21,870 bases of DNA. Origin: Euprymna scolopes (lineage: Eukaryota; Mollusca; Cephalopoda; Sepiida; Sepiolidae). The position numbers and the translations under genes are program-made. The notes below the pieces were generated by a model that saw nothing but the letters and a program-made list of their open reading frames with translations, did no database searches and was not told the DNA's origin. The stretch lies in contig CM044487.1 of assembly GCA_024364805.1 (NCBI GenBank), forward strand, positions 123,974,443-123,996,312, in the 5' to 3' direction. This document shows positions 10,054-18,957 of this stretch, piece after piece (within the stretch, counting starts at the first letter, position 1; each line of letters opens with the position of its first letter).

Positions 10054-10998
10054 AATTTAAAATCAACTTGGTTTTAACTAGCTTGGGTGTTCAGCGTTGC
10101 TCAGGTGTTTGGAGGTGTGTCTTGAACAAAAAAAAATTATTTTGTAGGCAGGCAGGCTTGAACCCATGCTGCGAAGGAGGAAAAGAATGTGAAAAAAAAA
10201 AACATGACATCTTTGCTGTTGCATCCATCGCCAAACCAGAAGTGACGAATGCTTAAAAATTAAGGCTAGTCAATCGAAAAGAAGGGATAACTTTCGAAAA
10301 TATCGGCGCAAAAAAGTGACCCCTCCCTGTAGAAAAGTGCCCAGTTGAGGATAAATGAATTAATGTTTTAAGGCAATTTTTCGATATTTGTCATCCGAAG
10401 GGTTGTGCTTAAAAATGATACCAATCTCAGAAAAATATGTCGCCTCTGTCAGAAGTTTTAGGTAGACCGGGGTTACCCGGGTGTTTGGAGGTGTGTGTTG
10501 AGCAAAAAAAAAAAAAGAAAAAAGGTTGTAGTAGGCAGGCAGGCAGAAAAGAAAGTGGAGGTGTCTGTGATGGTGTTGGTTGAGCAAAAAAAATAAAAAA
10601 ATAAAAAGGAAATTACAAGTGCAGAAAAAATAAATTTTTAAATAAGAGTAGTAAGCAGGCTCGAATCTGTAACACACCAGAGGAAAAAGAGGTGAAAAAA
10701 AAAAACTGTTTTACTGATGTACCTACTGTGGTTGTGACGTCACGGGCAGTCAAAATAACACCTTTTAAGCAACGTCATGAATGTGAAGGTTGAATGAATT
10801 GAAGAAAATGTCAGCGAAAAAATCAACGCTCTCTGTACAAAAGTGCCCAGTTGAGGGTCAAGGAATTAATATTTTTGGCCAATTTTTCGATATTTGTCGT
10901 CCGAAGGGTCGAGCTTCAAATTGATACCAACCTCATGAAAATCCTCATCTACGTCGAAAGTTTTAGGCATACATACATACATACATACATACATACAT
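10054..10998. repeat. Two diverged direct copies of a non-coding dispersed repeat
   Basis: Two blocks occur twice in the same order. Block one, GGTGTTTGGAGGTGTGT plus TTGA-CAAAAAAA, is at about 10104 and 10480. Block two runs from AAAAGTGCCCAGTTGAGG through TTTTTCGATATTTGTC and CCGAAGGG to AGTTTTAGG, at about 10325-10464 and 10831-10969. Between the blocks the copies share GGCAGGC and GTGAAAAAAAAAAA but otherwise differ. The spacing is about 375 to 505 bases. The second copy ends in (CATA)n. On the minus strand both copies can be read as PSDDKYRKI, but this follows from near-identical DNA and does not show coding. Confidence 0.75.
10968..10998. repeat. (CATA)n microsatellite
   Basis: Nearly eight uninterrupted CATA units sit exactly at the end of the second copy of the dispersed repeat, so the microsatellite is probably its tail. 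Confidence 0.95.
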
Positions 10999-10999
10999 T

Positions 11000-11688
11000 T
11001 AAACAGACAGGTGAGATTTATATTATAGATGATATACTTTATTTTTCTAGTGACATTACCATACCATAAGAAAAAAGAAAAAAATAGAAAAACCCAAACT
11101 CTTCCCACGCCTGATGAAGACGTATATCATCCAAACTAAGTTGATTTTAAATTTTAAAATAAATAAATGCTTATTAAGAAAATATCTGTGTTTCATTGGA
11201 TTCCTAACTTACAAAGTCAAAATTACACAACGCTTATATCCAGGTAAAATAAAATCCCTAATTTCAAAAAGTAATTTTTATTATTTGTATTGCATTATTG
11301 GTGATTGGACGATCCCATTTAATAAAAAAAAATGGGGAGTAGAAGGTGATAATGTACATACAAAGATGACATTGCCTTAACATATTATCATATGGGTGTT
11401 ATTTTTCTCTTTATTCAGCAAAGAAAGCAAAACACCATTACCTTGAAATACACATCAGCTTTATTTACACAATTACATTATATGTTGAGATATAAAAAAT
11501 TCTTTTTCAGTTGTACAAGATTTTTTTTTAATTGCCTTTATACGGACAACCAAGAATGTGCACAGACCTTTAACAAGAACCGTTTTAAAATTATTAAGAT
11601 TAACTGATCTTCCTTTCACTTCAGTTTTTTAGGTGATATTTGCATAAAAAAACCTTAAACTAATCTTATGTAAACAAAAATAATTAAT
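11000..11688. other. AT-rich stretch, no gene seen
   Basis: Short frames rich in Lys, Ile, Phe and Asn are what random AT-rich sequence gives. No splice-bounded exon, RNA gene or terminal repeat was seen. Confidence 0.5.
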
Positions 11689-11701
11689 TTTGTGTTCAAG
11701 T
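11689..11701. repeat. Left target-site duplication
   Basis: TTTGTGTTCAAGT, identical to 12007-12019, bounds the 305-bp insertion on the left. Confidence 0.75.
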
Positions 11702-12006
11702 CGTAGATATTTAGTTCTCTCCCACTGTAAGAATTTAGACACCAGGATCAGAAAGTGGGATTCAGAGGCACTCTGACCTGCATAAAGTGGTCAGCCCCGT
11801 CGGTATTCCCCGGTGAGGGCGGCTCAGGCGATTAGCAATAAAACTAACTCCTTCTCAAAGAGTGAAGGCAAAGCCTGGGAGGGTAGCCCTCCTAAAACTG
11901 CACAGAACTAAACTCCCACCGCAAAATCATCAGGGACCGGACCATTACAGGAATGGTCTAATCTCTGTTGATATTGGAGGCCTAGGATAAAGTTCTTTAG
12001 CCACGC
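11702..12006. mobile_element. Unclassified 305-bp insertion flanked by 13-bp target-site duplication
   Basis: The 13 bases TTTGTGTTCAAGT occur at 11689-11701 and again, identically, at 12007-12019. Between them lies a clearly GC-richer segment with blocks such as CCCCGTCGGTATTCCCCGG, GGGAGGGTAGCCCTCC and CATCAGGGACCGGACC, unlike the AT-rich flanks. A perfect 13-bp duplication is the length left by LINE-driven insertion. All six frames are full of stops. There is no poly(A), no microsatellite tail and no convincing terminal inverted repeat. It could be a SINE, a truncated LINE 5' end or an RNA-gene retrocopy; I cannot name the family. Confidence 0.7.
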
Positions 12007-12019
12007 TTTGTGTTCAAGT
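12007..12019. repeat. Right target-site duplication
   Basis: TTTGTGTTCAAGT, identical to 11689-11701, bounds the 305-bp insertion on the right. Confidence 0.75.
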
Positions 12020-12832
12020 TGTTCAACTAACGTGTTCGTATATTCTCAATGTTTTTGACATCACTTTTTTTATTCTTCAAATTAAATTTTTTTTAAAAGT
12101 TATCACATGAAAATAGTTATTAACGATTTCTTTTCTATTTTTTCTTTTTTTTTAACTTTTAATTAAAAAATATTTTTCTTGTAAAATATATATGTATAAC
12201 ATATTCACATATAAAGGCAATTTTAACATGTGGACATACTCTCCAGTAGCCTTGAGCTTTAGAATGACAATTTCTATCTGCAAAATTGCTGAAAACAAAA
12301 AGTAGGTTTTTGAAACCCTTTTAATTTTCACATTTATACAAACATTAATATCACAGTTGAACTTTTAAATAATCATACCGAACCTTCAAAGCTCAGTATT
12401 AGCACGAAGGTAGCTTGTTATAAAAGAAAGGGTTTAAATTTCCAATGGTTACAAATGATAATATGGAAGAAGCTAAAGTTGTTTAAAACAATGTATAGTA
12501 TTAATTTTTGTATTCATAATCTAATGGTTTATTTCATCGTACTCATATTATTTTAACACAATCCGACCTTATATCAGAACTGGGTTGAGTCAGCAGAGAG
12601 TAGCTATACATTATCAGAAGTTTGTGTCTGTTGGGGTCAAACAGGTAAAAATCCATACTATATGAAAAAGGAAATCATAGATAGTCATTCACAAGTACAT
12701 AGGCATAACTTTCTTATATGAGGGATAACACAATAGGGGTTAATTAGAGAAATGATAATAAGAGATAAAGAGATATAGCTGACAGTGATAGTTACATTTG
12801 TGGTCTGAAAAGTAGGAAGTGAAATTGCGTTT

Positions 12833-12894
<62 letters not shown>

Positions 12895-13500
12895 AAAGTA
12901 TCTTCTATATAAATAAAGTCAAGTCGACATATGTTTTTATTTTTCTTATCGATTGCTTTCTCCTAACAAAATTTATATTTCAATTTGAATAGCCAATTTG
13001 TTTTGTGGATCGTGTTACCATGTTCTTAAACGTAATAAAATGTAACTCAAGTTAATTCCTTTTAAAAATATTTTATTTGACTCAGAATATTTTTCTTTCT
13101 TCTTGGCAGCAAATTTAAATTAAAATTGATACCATTTTTGTTCTCACTAGTAAATATAACTACTAATAGTTAATACTAATATTACTGTATTTATCTATAT
13201 AAATAAAGCAATAGATGCATGTATGTATGTATGTGTGTGTGAAAATATTTAATCGATAAAATCTTAAACTACTGGTCACATAACACTGAAATTAACAGGA
13301 AATAGTATTCATACACCAAGGATGGTTTATAACAAGTAAAATCTTTGTTTGGATGGATGAATACCATGTAAAGAAATATGTTGGCAAGCTGAAATGCAAA
13401 ATGATCATTTTAAATTACCGACATATTTCTATTATTTTTGTGCATGTGCAAATTCATTCATAGCTTGAAGTAGTTTAATTTTAGACCTTTTTTTTATTTA
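12020..13500. other. Non-coding stretch with microsatellites
   Basis: No gene seen. It includes the (TC)27 tract and, at 13190-13330, a stretch with CTATATAAATAAAG followed by GTATGTATGTATGTGTGTG and AATCGATAAAATCTTAAACT. This resembles dispersed cephalopod repeats I recall. CTATATAAATAAAG also occurs at about 12904, directly after the TC tract. Confidence 0.5.
12837..12890. repeat. (TC)27 microsatellite
   Basis: 54 uninterrupted bases of TC, the longest simple repeat in the window. Confidence 0.98.
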
Positions 13501-13504
13501 TCTG

Positions 13505-13590
13505 TCGATAGCTCAAATGGTAGGGAACGTGGCTGGAGTGCTAAATGTTTTGGTTTCAATTCTAGCTGATAGCACCCAAGCTATTTTTTT
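13505..13590 (+). ncRNA. tRNA-like Pol III unit (SINE head or tRNA pseudogene)
   Basis: TAGCTCAAATGG at 13509-13520 fits an A box, and GGTTTCAATTC at about 13552-13562 fits a B box with one extra base. Their spacing of about 31 bases is as in tRNA genes. A run of seven T at 13584-13590, a Pol III stop signal, follows. The acceptor ends (GATAGC on both sides, a direct rather than inverted match) do not pair, so this is not a working tRNA. A SINE head or decayed tRNA copy fits better. Confidence 0.4.
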
Positions 13591-13759
13591 ACAAAACTTT
13601 TTAAATCAGTAATATATATTAGGTAGAATATAATATTTAATAAAGAATTGACTCTAATAATAAATATGAAATCAGCATGAATTAAAATATATTTAAGTGC
13701 ATTTTCCAACCAGGTAAGCCCCCACCTTGGCTAGTTATTAATAAATAATAGTAAAATAA

Positions 13760-13840
13760 TACAGGGTAGGGCAAAGCAACTTGTTTATTTGTGTACCAAT
13801 TAAAACACAAAAATGCAAGTTGCTCTGCCCTCACCCTGTA
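13760..13840. mobile_element. Palindromic miniature inverted-repeat element (MITE), 81 bp
   Basis: The left arm begins TACAGGGTAGGGCAAAGCA, then ACTTG. The right end, read on the other strand, begins TACAGGGTGAGGGCAGAGCA, then ACTTG, and both continue into TTTGTGT. The arms of about 33 bases leave only a very short centre. TA lies at both ends, as for Tc1/mariner-type insertions. It has no coding capacity. Confidence 0.75.
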
Positions 13841-13860
13841 TAATCGTATTATTCATAAAG

Positions 13861-14231
13861 AAACAGAGGTGTCAAAATATAGTAAATCTCTGGAAGCTTT
13901 GAAAATTCACTACCACATCATGTGACATCACATGTCAGTTACAACCAATGTTAAAAAAATATATACTTAATATCTGAAAGCACTGTGTTTGATTCCATCA
14001 AGTGCATGTGACCGGTGAGATTAATTTGAGTAAGAAATGTGTATTAAATAAATGTACAGTTTTATACTACTGGCTTCACATGTTTAAATAGGTTTATGAT
14101 AAAGTTACTGCTGGAAAAATCAAACTTATAACACAATAACTCACAGAATGAAGTATATCTACTGCCATTATCTACACAAGATAATTCCTGACCAGAAAGT
14201 GGAGATCCACAAAAGAGAAACAAACCTATTA
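13861..14231. other. No gene seen
   Basis: AT-rich sequence between the two DNA elements. There are no frames of note and no repeat that I could pair. Confidence 0.5.
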
Positions 14232-14737
14232 TACAGGATGGCCCACTTAAAAGTAGCCCAGAAAAGTAGAGAGGAGGAACATCCTTTTATTGTTTAAATT
14301 ACCCGTAGCATTGTTTAAAGTACCTGTAGATGCTGGAAGTGCTCCCCGTTGACATCTATGCATTTCTGAGCACGTTTAACAACGTTTGCAGATATTGCCT
14401 GTAAATCTTCTCTGGTGATTCTCCTGATAGCGTTGGTAATGTTCTCCTTTAGTTGGTCTAGATTGTGAGAATTATTTGCATAAAGTTTTTGTTTTAAAGT
14501 TCCCCAAAGATAAAAATCACATGATGACAAGTCCGGGGAATGTGACAGCCATAACCCTATGCTTATTGTTCTCTCTTCCGTAAACATGTCATGAACTCAT
14601 GTCAGTGATCTGTGAGACATGTGGCATGTAGCGCCACCTTGTTGGAAAAAGAATTGCATTTTTTGTCTTGTGGTGTCAGTTGGTTGTTAAGAGAAAGATT
14701 AGAGAGATCGCGCTACTTTTAAATGGGCCAACCTATA
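14232..14737 (-). mobile_element. Mariner-like DNA transposon, internally deleted, both inverted ends present
   Basis: The ends match as inverted repeats: TACAGGATGGCCCACTTAAA plus AGTAGC at 14232-14257, against TATAGGTTGGCCCATTTAAA plus AGTAGC read from 14737 inward, 23 of 26 identical, with TA at the junctions. Inside, the minus strand carries only the last third of a transposase: FFQQ-G-GATCH, then GLWLSHSPDLSSCDFYLWG, then YANNSHNLDQLKENI and CIDVNGEHFQHL. The helix-turn-helix and first catalytic Asp are deleted, so it cannot move itself and would need help from a full-length relative. The spacing between the second and third catalytic positions is 34 residues, the mariner value. Confidence 0.9.
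14315..14660 (-). pseudogene. Mariner transposase C-terminal remnant
   Basis: The frame starts in the FQQDGATCH block, where the catalytic Asp is replaced by Gly (GGT for GAT). It meets one in-frame TGA before the piece from 14587 to 14315, which runs open to the natural end. The third catalytic Asp of SPDLSSCDFYLWG is present. The intact family cuts and pastes DNA through TA-flanked inverted ends; this remnant lacks DNA-binding and catalytic residues and is inactive. Confidence 0.85.
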
Positions 14738-14980
14738 CAACAATATCCACTATTGTTAATTAATAACAACAATTATAATAAAAAAAAACAATAGGAATAA
14801 ATATCATAAGTTGTTATAATATGACACAACAATATATTATATTAAATAAAAAATAAAACAATGGCAGAGTAAATATGAGTACAATAAAATAAACCTTTAA
14901 ATTATAATTTAAAAATAAACATAAAATAGGGAAGTTTTTATTTTTAAATGAAAAGAACACAGCAATAATTTGTAACATTG
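14738..14980. other. AT-rich spacer, nothing recognised
   Basis: Very AT-rich with repeated AATAA-type words. No gene. Confidence 0.5.
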
Positions 14981-15722
14981 GCATAATTATTTATAAGAAA
15001 GTGTTGTAGTTTGCTTTAAGCATTGTGGCTATATTCAATAATATTTCATTTGGAGGCTGACACAATCCGTTGTTTTGACATTAGATATAGATGTAAATTG
15101 CTTTTATTTCTTTTTTTGCTTACATCTTATAAATGACCGATATTTCGAGATCAATCTTTTCTTCAAAGGAAAATTAAGAATTGTTAGCAGAGTTTGTTTA
15201 TTTTTTATGTGTGTGTATCTGTTGTTATTGGATACATCATTTTACATCAACATATTTTTTAATGGGAGACACTGTATGTATTATTACTAGAATTATATTT
15301 ATATGAACCAAGCATAATTGTTTATTGATAGTTCATTAGAAGGCTGTAACAATGTTGGAATATACCAGGTTATAAGAAAAAAATATTGAATGTTAATTAA
15401 CAAGGATATTTGAATTTTACTTGCTGCCATATTTTCTCCTCAATTACTATAGTCATATAATATGACTGGAAGGTCATGATATTTCAAGAATATAACCCTT
15501 TTGTCAAGTGCTTCTTTTTTTTCCATATCAGGAAGAAAACTGGAATGAAGTAAGATTTCATTTAAAAAGAAAAAGAAAATCGCCTTGTTATTCAATATCC
15601 ACTTTCATTTTTCTTTCTTACAACCTGGTATAATCTTACATTGTTATAATTTTCTAATAAACTATTTATATATTACATACAATGCTGCAAGTAAACTACA
15701 TCACGCTCTTATAATTATTTAT
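14981..15722. repeat. Three copies of an unnamed repeat, two direct and one inverted
   Basis: Copy one at 14981-15066 (GTGTTGTAGTTTGCTTTAAG, CATTGTG). Copy two at 15311-15376 (AGTTCATTAGAAGGCTGTAA, CAATG, TATACCAGGTTATAAG). Copy three at 15617-15722 on the opposite strand carries both parts (GATGTAGTTTACTTGCAGCA; TAGTTTATTAGAAAATTATA; ATTATACCAGGTTGTAAG). So 15329-15376 and 15617-15662 form an inverted pair. A fourth copy lies at 21668. The family is non-coding and looks like a MITE or fold-back repeat; the interior (15377-15616) has no gene. Confidence 0.65.
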
Positions 15723-16540
15723 GTTTAAACTATAAAATCATTCAGTAGAATTCCCACCACAATTGAAATCATTTTAACAATGACAATGTTTTATGACCAC
15801 CATTTTATTTACTATTGCTCCCAGGTAATTTATATACAACTTAAAATATGGGAAAAAAAGTTATGCATCTATAATGATTAATATGATTTGATTCATAAAA
15901 ACATTTAGCTTTGATGAGTTTAATAAAATAGTTATAAGGCTCTTCTGAAGCTTTTTATTATTGGTCATGATTTTCATGTTATTTTAACTTAAAATTTCAT
16001 AACTTAAAAAAAAAAGGGGTATACAAATGTTGAATAAGTGACTGTATGCCAAAACGTTGATATACTTTTTTGTTTAATGAAATTCATACAGAAATAATTG
16101 TCATTTTCCAATTTAAAATTCTTCTCTTTAAAAGAAGTTCACTTTAATATTGTAACTTTTCATTTTTTCCCCATTTGCACTTGCAAATAAAAATTTTATT
16201 TTATTAAAAACAAATGAAAAAAACAAACAAACAATGCATGTATATTTGTAATTAATTATGTTTTAAAAATAAATTAAAATGAATACTTTTAGAGTTTATA
16301 AGAAATTCTTCTTTTTTATGTTTTTGAAGAATGTTGTTATGCAATAGTTTCAAATTTCTTTATGCAATCCTTTATATTTTTATTGAATTCTTTGAGATTT
16401 TTTAAAGCTGATTATGTAGAAGAGGACAAATAAGAAAGTGCTGCATTGCATCGTCCTTGTTTGGACATTTTCAAGACCTATCTGACAATAGCAGATTTTG
16501 GGCGCCCAATTCATGTCTACAGGTATGTGAATATATTCTA
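15723..16540. other. No gene seen
   Basis: AT-rich sequence. A donor-like CTACAG/GTATGTG at about 16530 follows a short plus-strand frame (KTYLTIADFG) that could be, but is not shown to be, a preceding part of the MPV17-like fragment. Confidence 0.4.
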
Positions 16541-16575
16541 TTGACAAACAGTGCTTCTGAGCTAGAAGGGAGAGC

Positions 16576-16743
16576 ATGACAATAAGAAGAGGCCATTCTC
16601 TAGCCTACTGGTTCACAACCGTGACCTGGTTTCTTCCTAAGATGTTGTTAGGGGTTGGACATGGACTGAAGAAGGTTCTCCTTGACCAGTTATTGAACCG
16701 AGGAGTTTACATCTGTGAAGGAGATGTCCTTTATCACTGGTAA
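16576..16743 (+). pseudogene. MPV17/PXMP2-family-like fragment (closest to MPV17L2), probably decayed
   Basis: A 55-codon plus-strand frame, ATG to TAA, contains GHSLAYWFTTV, then FLPKMLLGVGHG, then LKKVLLDQLL. In MPV17-family membrane proteins (peroxisomal or inner mitochondrial, four membrane segments) the second-third segment region reads GPxLHYWYxxLDRxFP, followed about a dozen residues later by VLKKVLVDQLV. Order matches, and spacing from the YW to the KK differs from MPV17L2 by one residue as I recall it. GP has become GH, LHYW is LAYW, and the usual LDR is VTW. The residues after DQLL do not look like the family, and an in-frame TGA at 16558-16560 closes the upstream side. It could be a pseudogene, a diverged exon ending near the donor-like CACTG/GTAATC at 16738, or chance similarity. 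No neighbouring exon was confirmed. Confidence 0.5.
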
Positions 16744-16986
16744 TCTTTATAATTTAATATGAAATAATCTAGCTAAATATAAAATAATATAACTTAATCT
16801 CACATATTGAATTCAAATTTTATATTATTGTTTATTTCATATAAGTATGCATTTGAAAAATAGTCACAATGTCTTAAATTAAAAAAAGAATTTACAAAAG
16901 AGAAATAACAGTGAAAAAGAATCATACTATTTAATCATATATTCTTAGAATTTTATGAATTACTTGTATTAGTTGAACTAATATTT

Positions 16987-17040
16987 TCATCTTGGTTGTT
17001 ATTTTCAACAAAATAAGTGATAAAATAGCAACCAAGATGA
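16987..17040. other. Hairpin with 19-bp fully paired stem
   Basis: TCATCTTGGTTGTTATTTT (16987-17005) pairs with AAAATAGCAACCAAGATGA (17022-17040) through 18 Watson-Crick pairs and one G-U pair, across a 16-base loop. It could be a tiny palindromic transposon remnant or a small-RNA hairpin. No flanking duplication was seen. Confidence 0.6.
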
Positions 17041-18208
17041 GAACAGTAGTCAAAATAAGCTAAATAATGCAAATAATTTTTCACAGCGTATGTAATCACT
17101 AAACTTTTACAAGTGCATTTTTTCGAACTCGCAAAACCTATACAAAATTTTTAATTTGCCGAGTTCAACATTAAGATTCCCAAGTTTGAAAAGATTGACC
17201 CGATGTTACATGGGCTAAAATGTGGAAATAACAATGAAGATTAGAATAGTAGACTAAATGATCCACATTATCAATCATCATCTCAATGATCTTAGAATCT
17301 TATTGCATTTCAATAGCATATAAACATTTTTTTAAATTTAAATTTTATATATTACATGTCACTATTATAAGTGTTGCCATTTTGCCTACCTCTCTATGAA
17401 ACTATGGAGGCATAGAACAATCAATATTTTAACATTTGGTTGCATTGTTAAACTCATGCTTCATGCACCTAAATATCAAATATAGTGTGTATTTGTTATT
17501 GCCATAGTTTAATAAATAGACAAGCAAAATGGCGTTACTTATAATGATATCATCAAAAAAATAAAATTTTAAATAATAGCAACAAAAACCTACTTATTTG
17601 TTATAGAAATATACCACTATTTTGAGAGTTTATGACTTTTGAAGTATCTACCTCAAAAGTTGACCAATTTAAAAAAAATAATGCAACACGTTTTACCATT
17701 TGTTTTTTACACTTTTTTTTTTTACTTGTAAAGAAGAACTAAAATAACATAAAAAAAATTGTAAATTAAATTTGATGGACGAAGTCAATATCGTATTATC
17801 TTTTCTTTTTGTTTTCATTTTTTTTCTTTCAATCAACAATTTTACACAGTGAGATCATATGTGTATCTGTTGTTTTTTTTTCTTCTTTGCATTGATTTTC
17901 CACTTTTAAAAAAATAATTTATTTTTATATTAATCGATCAAAATAAAATATATAATTATTTTCTTTTTTTTTTATTTGTAAATTTTAGTTTTTCATTGTT
18001 CATGAATCTGTGCATGTGGATCATATCTTTTATCAGACATCTTAATTACCCTTTTGTTTTAGTGGTTTAATATTTATCAGTTTCCACAAGAAATATGCAT
18101 TTTCATGCATCTTTCAACACATCTTTTTATCACCAAATATAATTCGGAATGTTATTCTATGTATTTTTTTTAATGAAGTTGATTTGTCGTAGTTACAAAT
18201 AAAATAGA
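17041..18208. other. No gene seen
   Basis: Very AT-rich with many T-runs. No frame, RNA or paired repeat that I can support. Confidence 0.5.
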
Positions 18209-18214
18209 TTTATT
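18209..18214 (-). promoter_or_regulatory. Polyadenylation signal AATAAA after the 18.2-kb exon
   Basis: AATAAA on the minus strand, five bases beyond the TGA of the putative exon. AATAAA is frequent by chance in AT-rich DNA, so the weight is limited. Confidence 0.35.
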
Positions 18215-18219
18215 TTCTC

Positions 18220-18555
18220 TCACAAATCAATGTCCATGCTAAACGATTTGGCCACACAATGACCAATCAGCTGGTAGGGCGTATTGATTTCATCTGCCCC
18301 CAAAGGAACTTTTTTGGCATCCTTGGGTACCACAATTGGCAGAGAGAACCTGGCAAGCATCGAACAAAGACTTCTCTCTTTCCTGTTCCTGTCAACTGGA
18401 TGCTTCAGTGTCAAAGATCTTTGCTGGAAGATAACTGCTGGCTGATCTACAACACCCAGAGAACCTTGAATTCTTCTATTTTTTTCACTGTCCAACTTTC
18501 TGCCACCAAAATAAACCTTTCGTTGTTTTGTATTAAAAGTGGTTTTGTTTTTCAT
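18220..18555 (-). CDS. Possible 3' coding exon of an unidentified host gene
   Basis: A minus-strand frame of 111 codons lies in a stretch visibly GC-richer than its surroundings. It includes KVYFGGRKLDSEKNRRIQ, GVVDQPAVIFQQRSLTLKHP, SMLARFSLPIVVPKDAKK and ends INTPYQLIGHCVAKSFSMDI-DL. The composition is mixed and protein-like, not the Lys/Asn/Phe-rich look of random frames here. The stop TGA (18220-18222) is followed five bases later by AATAAA (18209-18214), a polyadenylation signal in the right direction. Possible splice acceptors are GTAG ending at 18562 and GGCAG ending at 18500; with the latter the exon is 18220-18499. I do not recognise the protein. It could be a real last exon with a very short 3' UTR, a retrocopy, or part of an unknown element. 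Confidence 0.45.
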   Translation of the reverse strand: MKNKTTFNTKQRKVYFGGRKLDSEKNRRIQGSLGVVDQPAVIFQQRSLTLKHPVDRNRKERSLCSMLARFSLPIVVPKDAKKVPLGADEINTPYQLIGHCVAKSFSMDIDL

Positions 18556-18607
18556 TTCGTGCTACATATTAGAATACTAATTAATTTATAGAGGTGAAAA
18601 CTCACAC

Positions 18608-18905
18608 TTTTTTTTTTTTTTTTACACAGTGATCACCACTTATCAAGGCCTGGAAGCCACTCAGGGATAAGGATTATTGCAAGTCCATTACGTTAGTGTG
18701 GAGATTTGATGAAGTGTTTAATTAAGGGGGGGCGGTTCATTAGGAATTTGTTAACATTGGACTTGAAGACATCCAAGTTGTAGTCCGGAGGGAAGCAGGC
18801 AGACGGAACAGAGTTCCACAGGCATGCAGTTCTAAGTGCTTCTAAAGATTTAATTTCTTTAAAAATCTCTGAAAATAAATTTTTTTTTCTAATAGGGCTC
18901 AAGTC
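18608..18905 (-). mobile_element. 3' end of a LINE with RT C-terminal tail and poly(A)
   Basis: The minus-strand frame ends LRTACLWNSVPSACFPPDYN, then LDVFKSNVNKFL (stop at 18693). The pattern L-W-N-S-L-P ... YNLNTFKxNVNKFL is the usual end of CR1/Jockey-like ORF2 proteins. After the stop come about 70 bases of 3' UTR (CTGAGTGGCTTCCAGGCC) and a 16-base poly(A) tract (poly-T at 18608-18623), so the 3' end is complete and the 5' end truncated. It is a third LINE type, different from those at 4.5 and 9.1 kb. No clear target-site duplication could be matched. Confidence 0.75.
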
Positions 18906-18923
18906 ATGCTTCTCAAATGTGTC

Positions 18924-18957
18924 ATAAAGTGGCCACTATTATAAAGTGGCCACTATT
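18924..18957. repeat. Two tandem copies of a 17-bp unit
   Basis: ATAAAGTGGCCACTATT occurs twice head to tail and is followed by a partial third unit (ATAAAG). It adjoins the truncated 5' end of the LINE and contains the palindrome TGGCCA. Confidence 0.9.

Noticed and set aside
10866-11108. Minus-strand frame sharing PSDDKYRKI with the frame at 10360-10677
   Set aside because: Explained by the duplicated non-coding repeat; the DNA itself is nearly identical there, and the rest of the frames reads through microsatellite and poly-T.
11702-12006. Calling the 305-bp insert a tRNA-derived SINE or a ribosomal RNA piece
   Set aside because: A CTCTGAATCCC on the minus strand is only a partial B-box match with no good A box, and no rRNA signature is visible.
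16380-16577. 65-codon minus-strand frame and, in a neighbouring frame, a zinc-knuckle-like KCPNKDDAMQHFLICP suggesting a LINE tail
   Set aside because: Only one short pattern with stops on both sides; the plus-strand MPV17-like reading next to it is better supported.
18259-18591. 110-codon plus-strand frame overlapping the putative 18.2-kb exon
   Set aside because: The minus strand has the better composition and an AATAAA right after its stop; the plus frame has neither.
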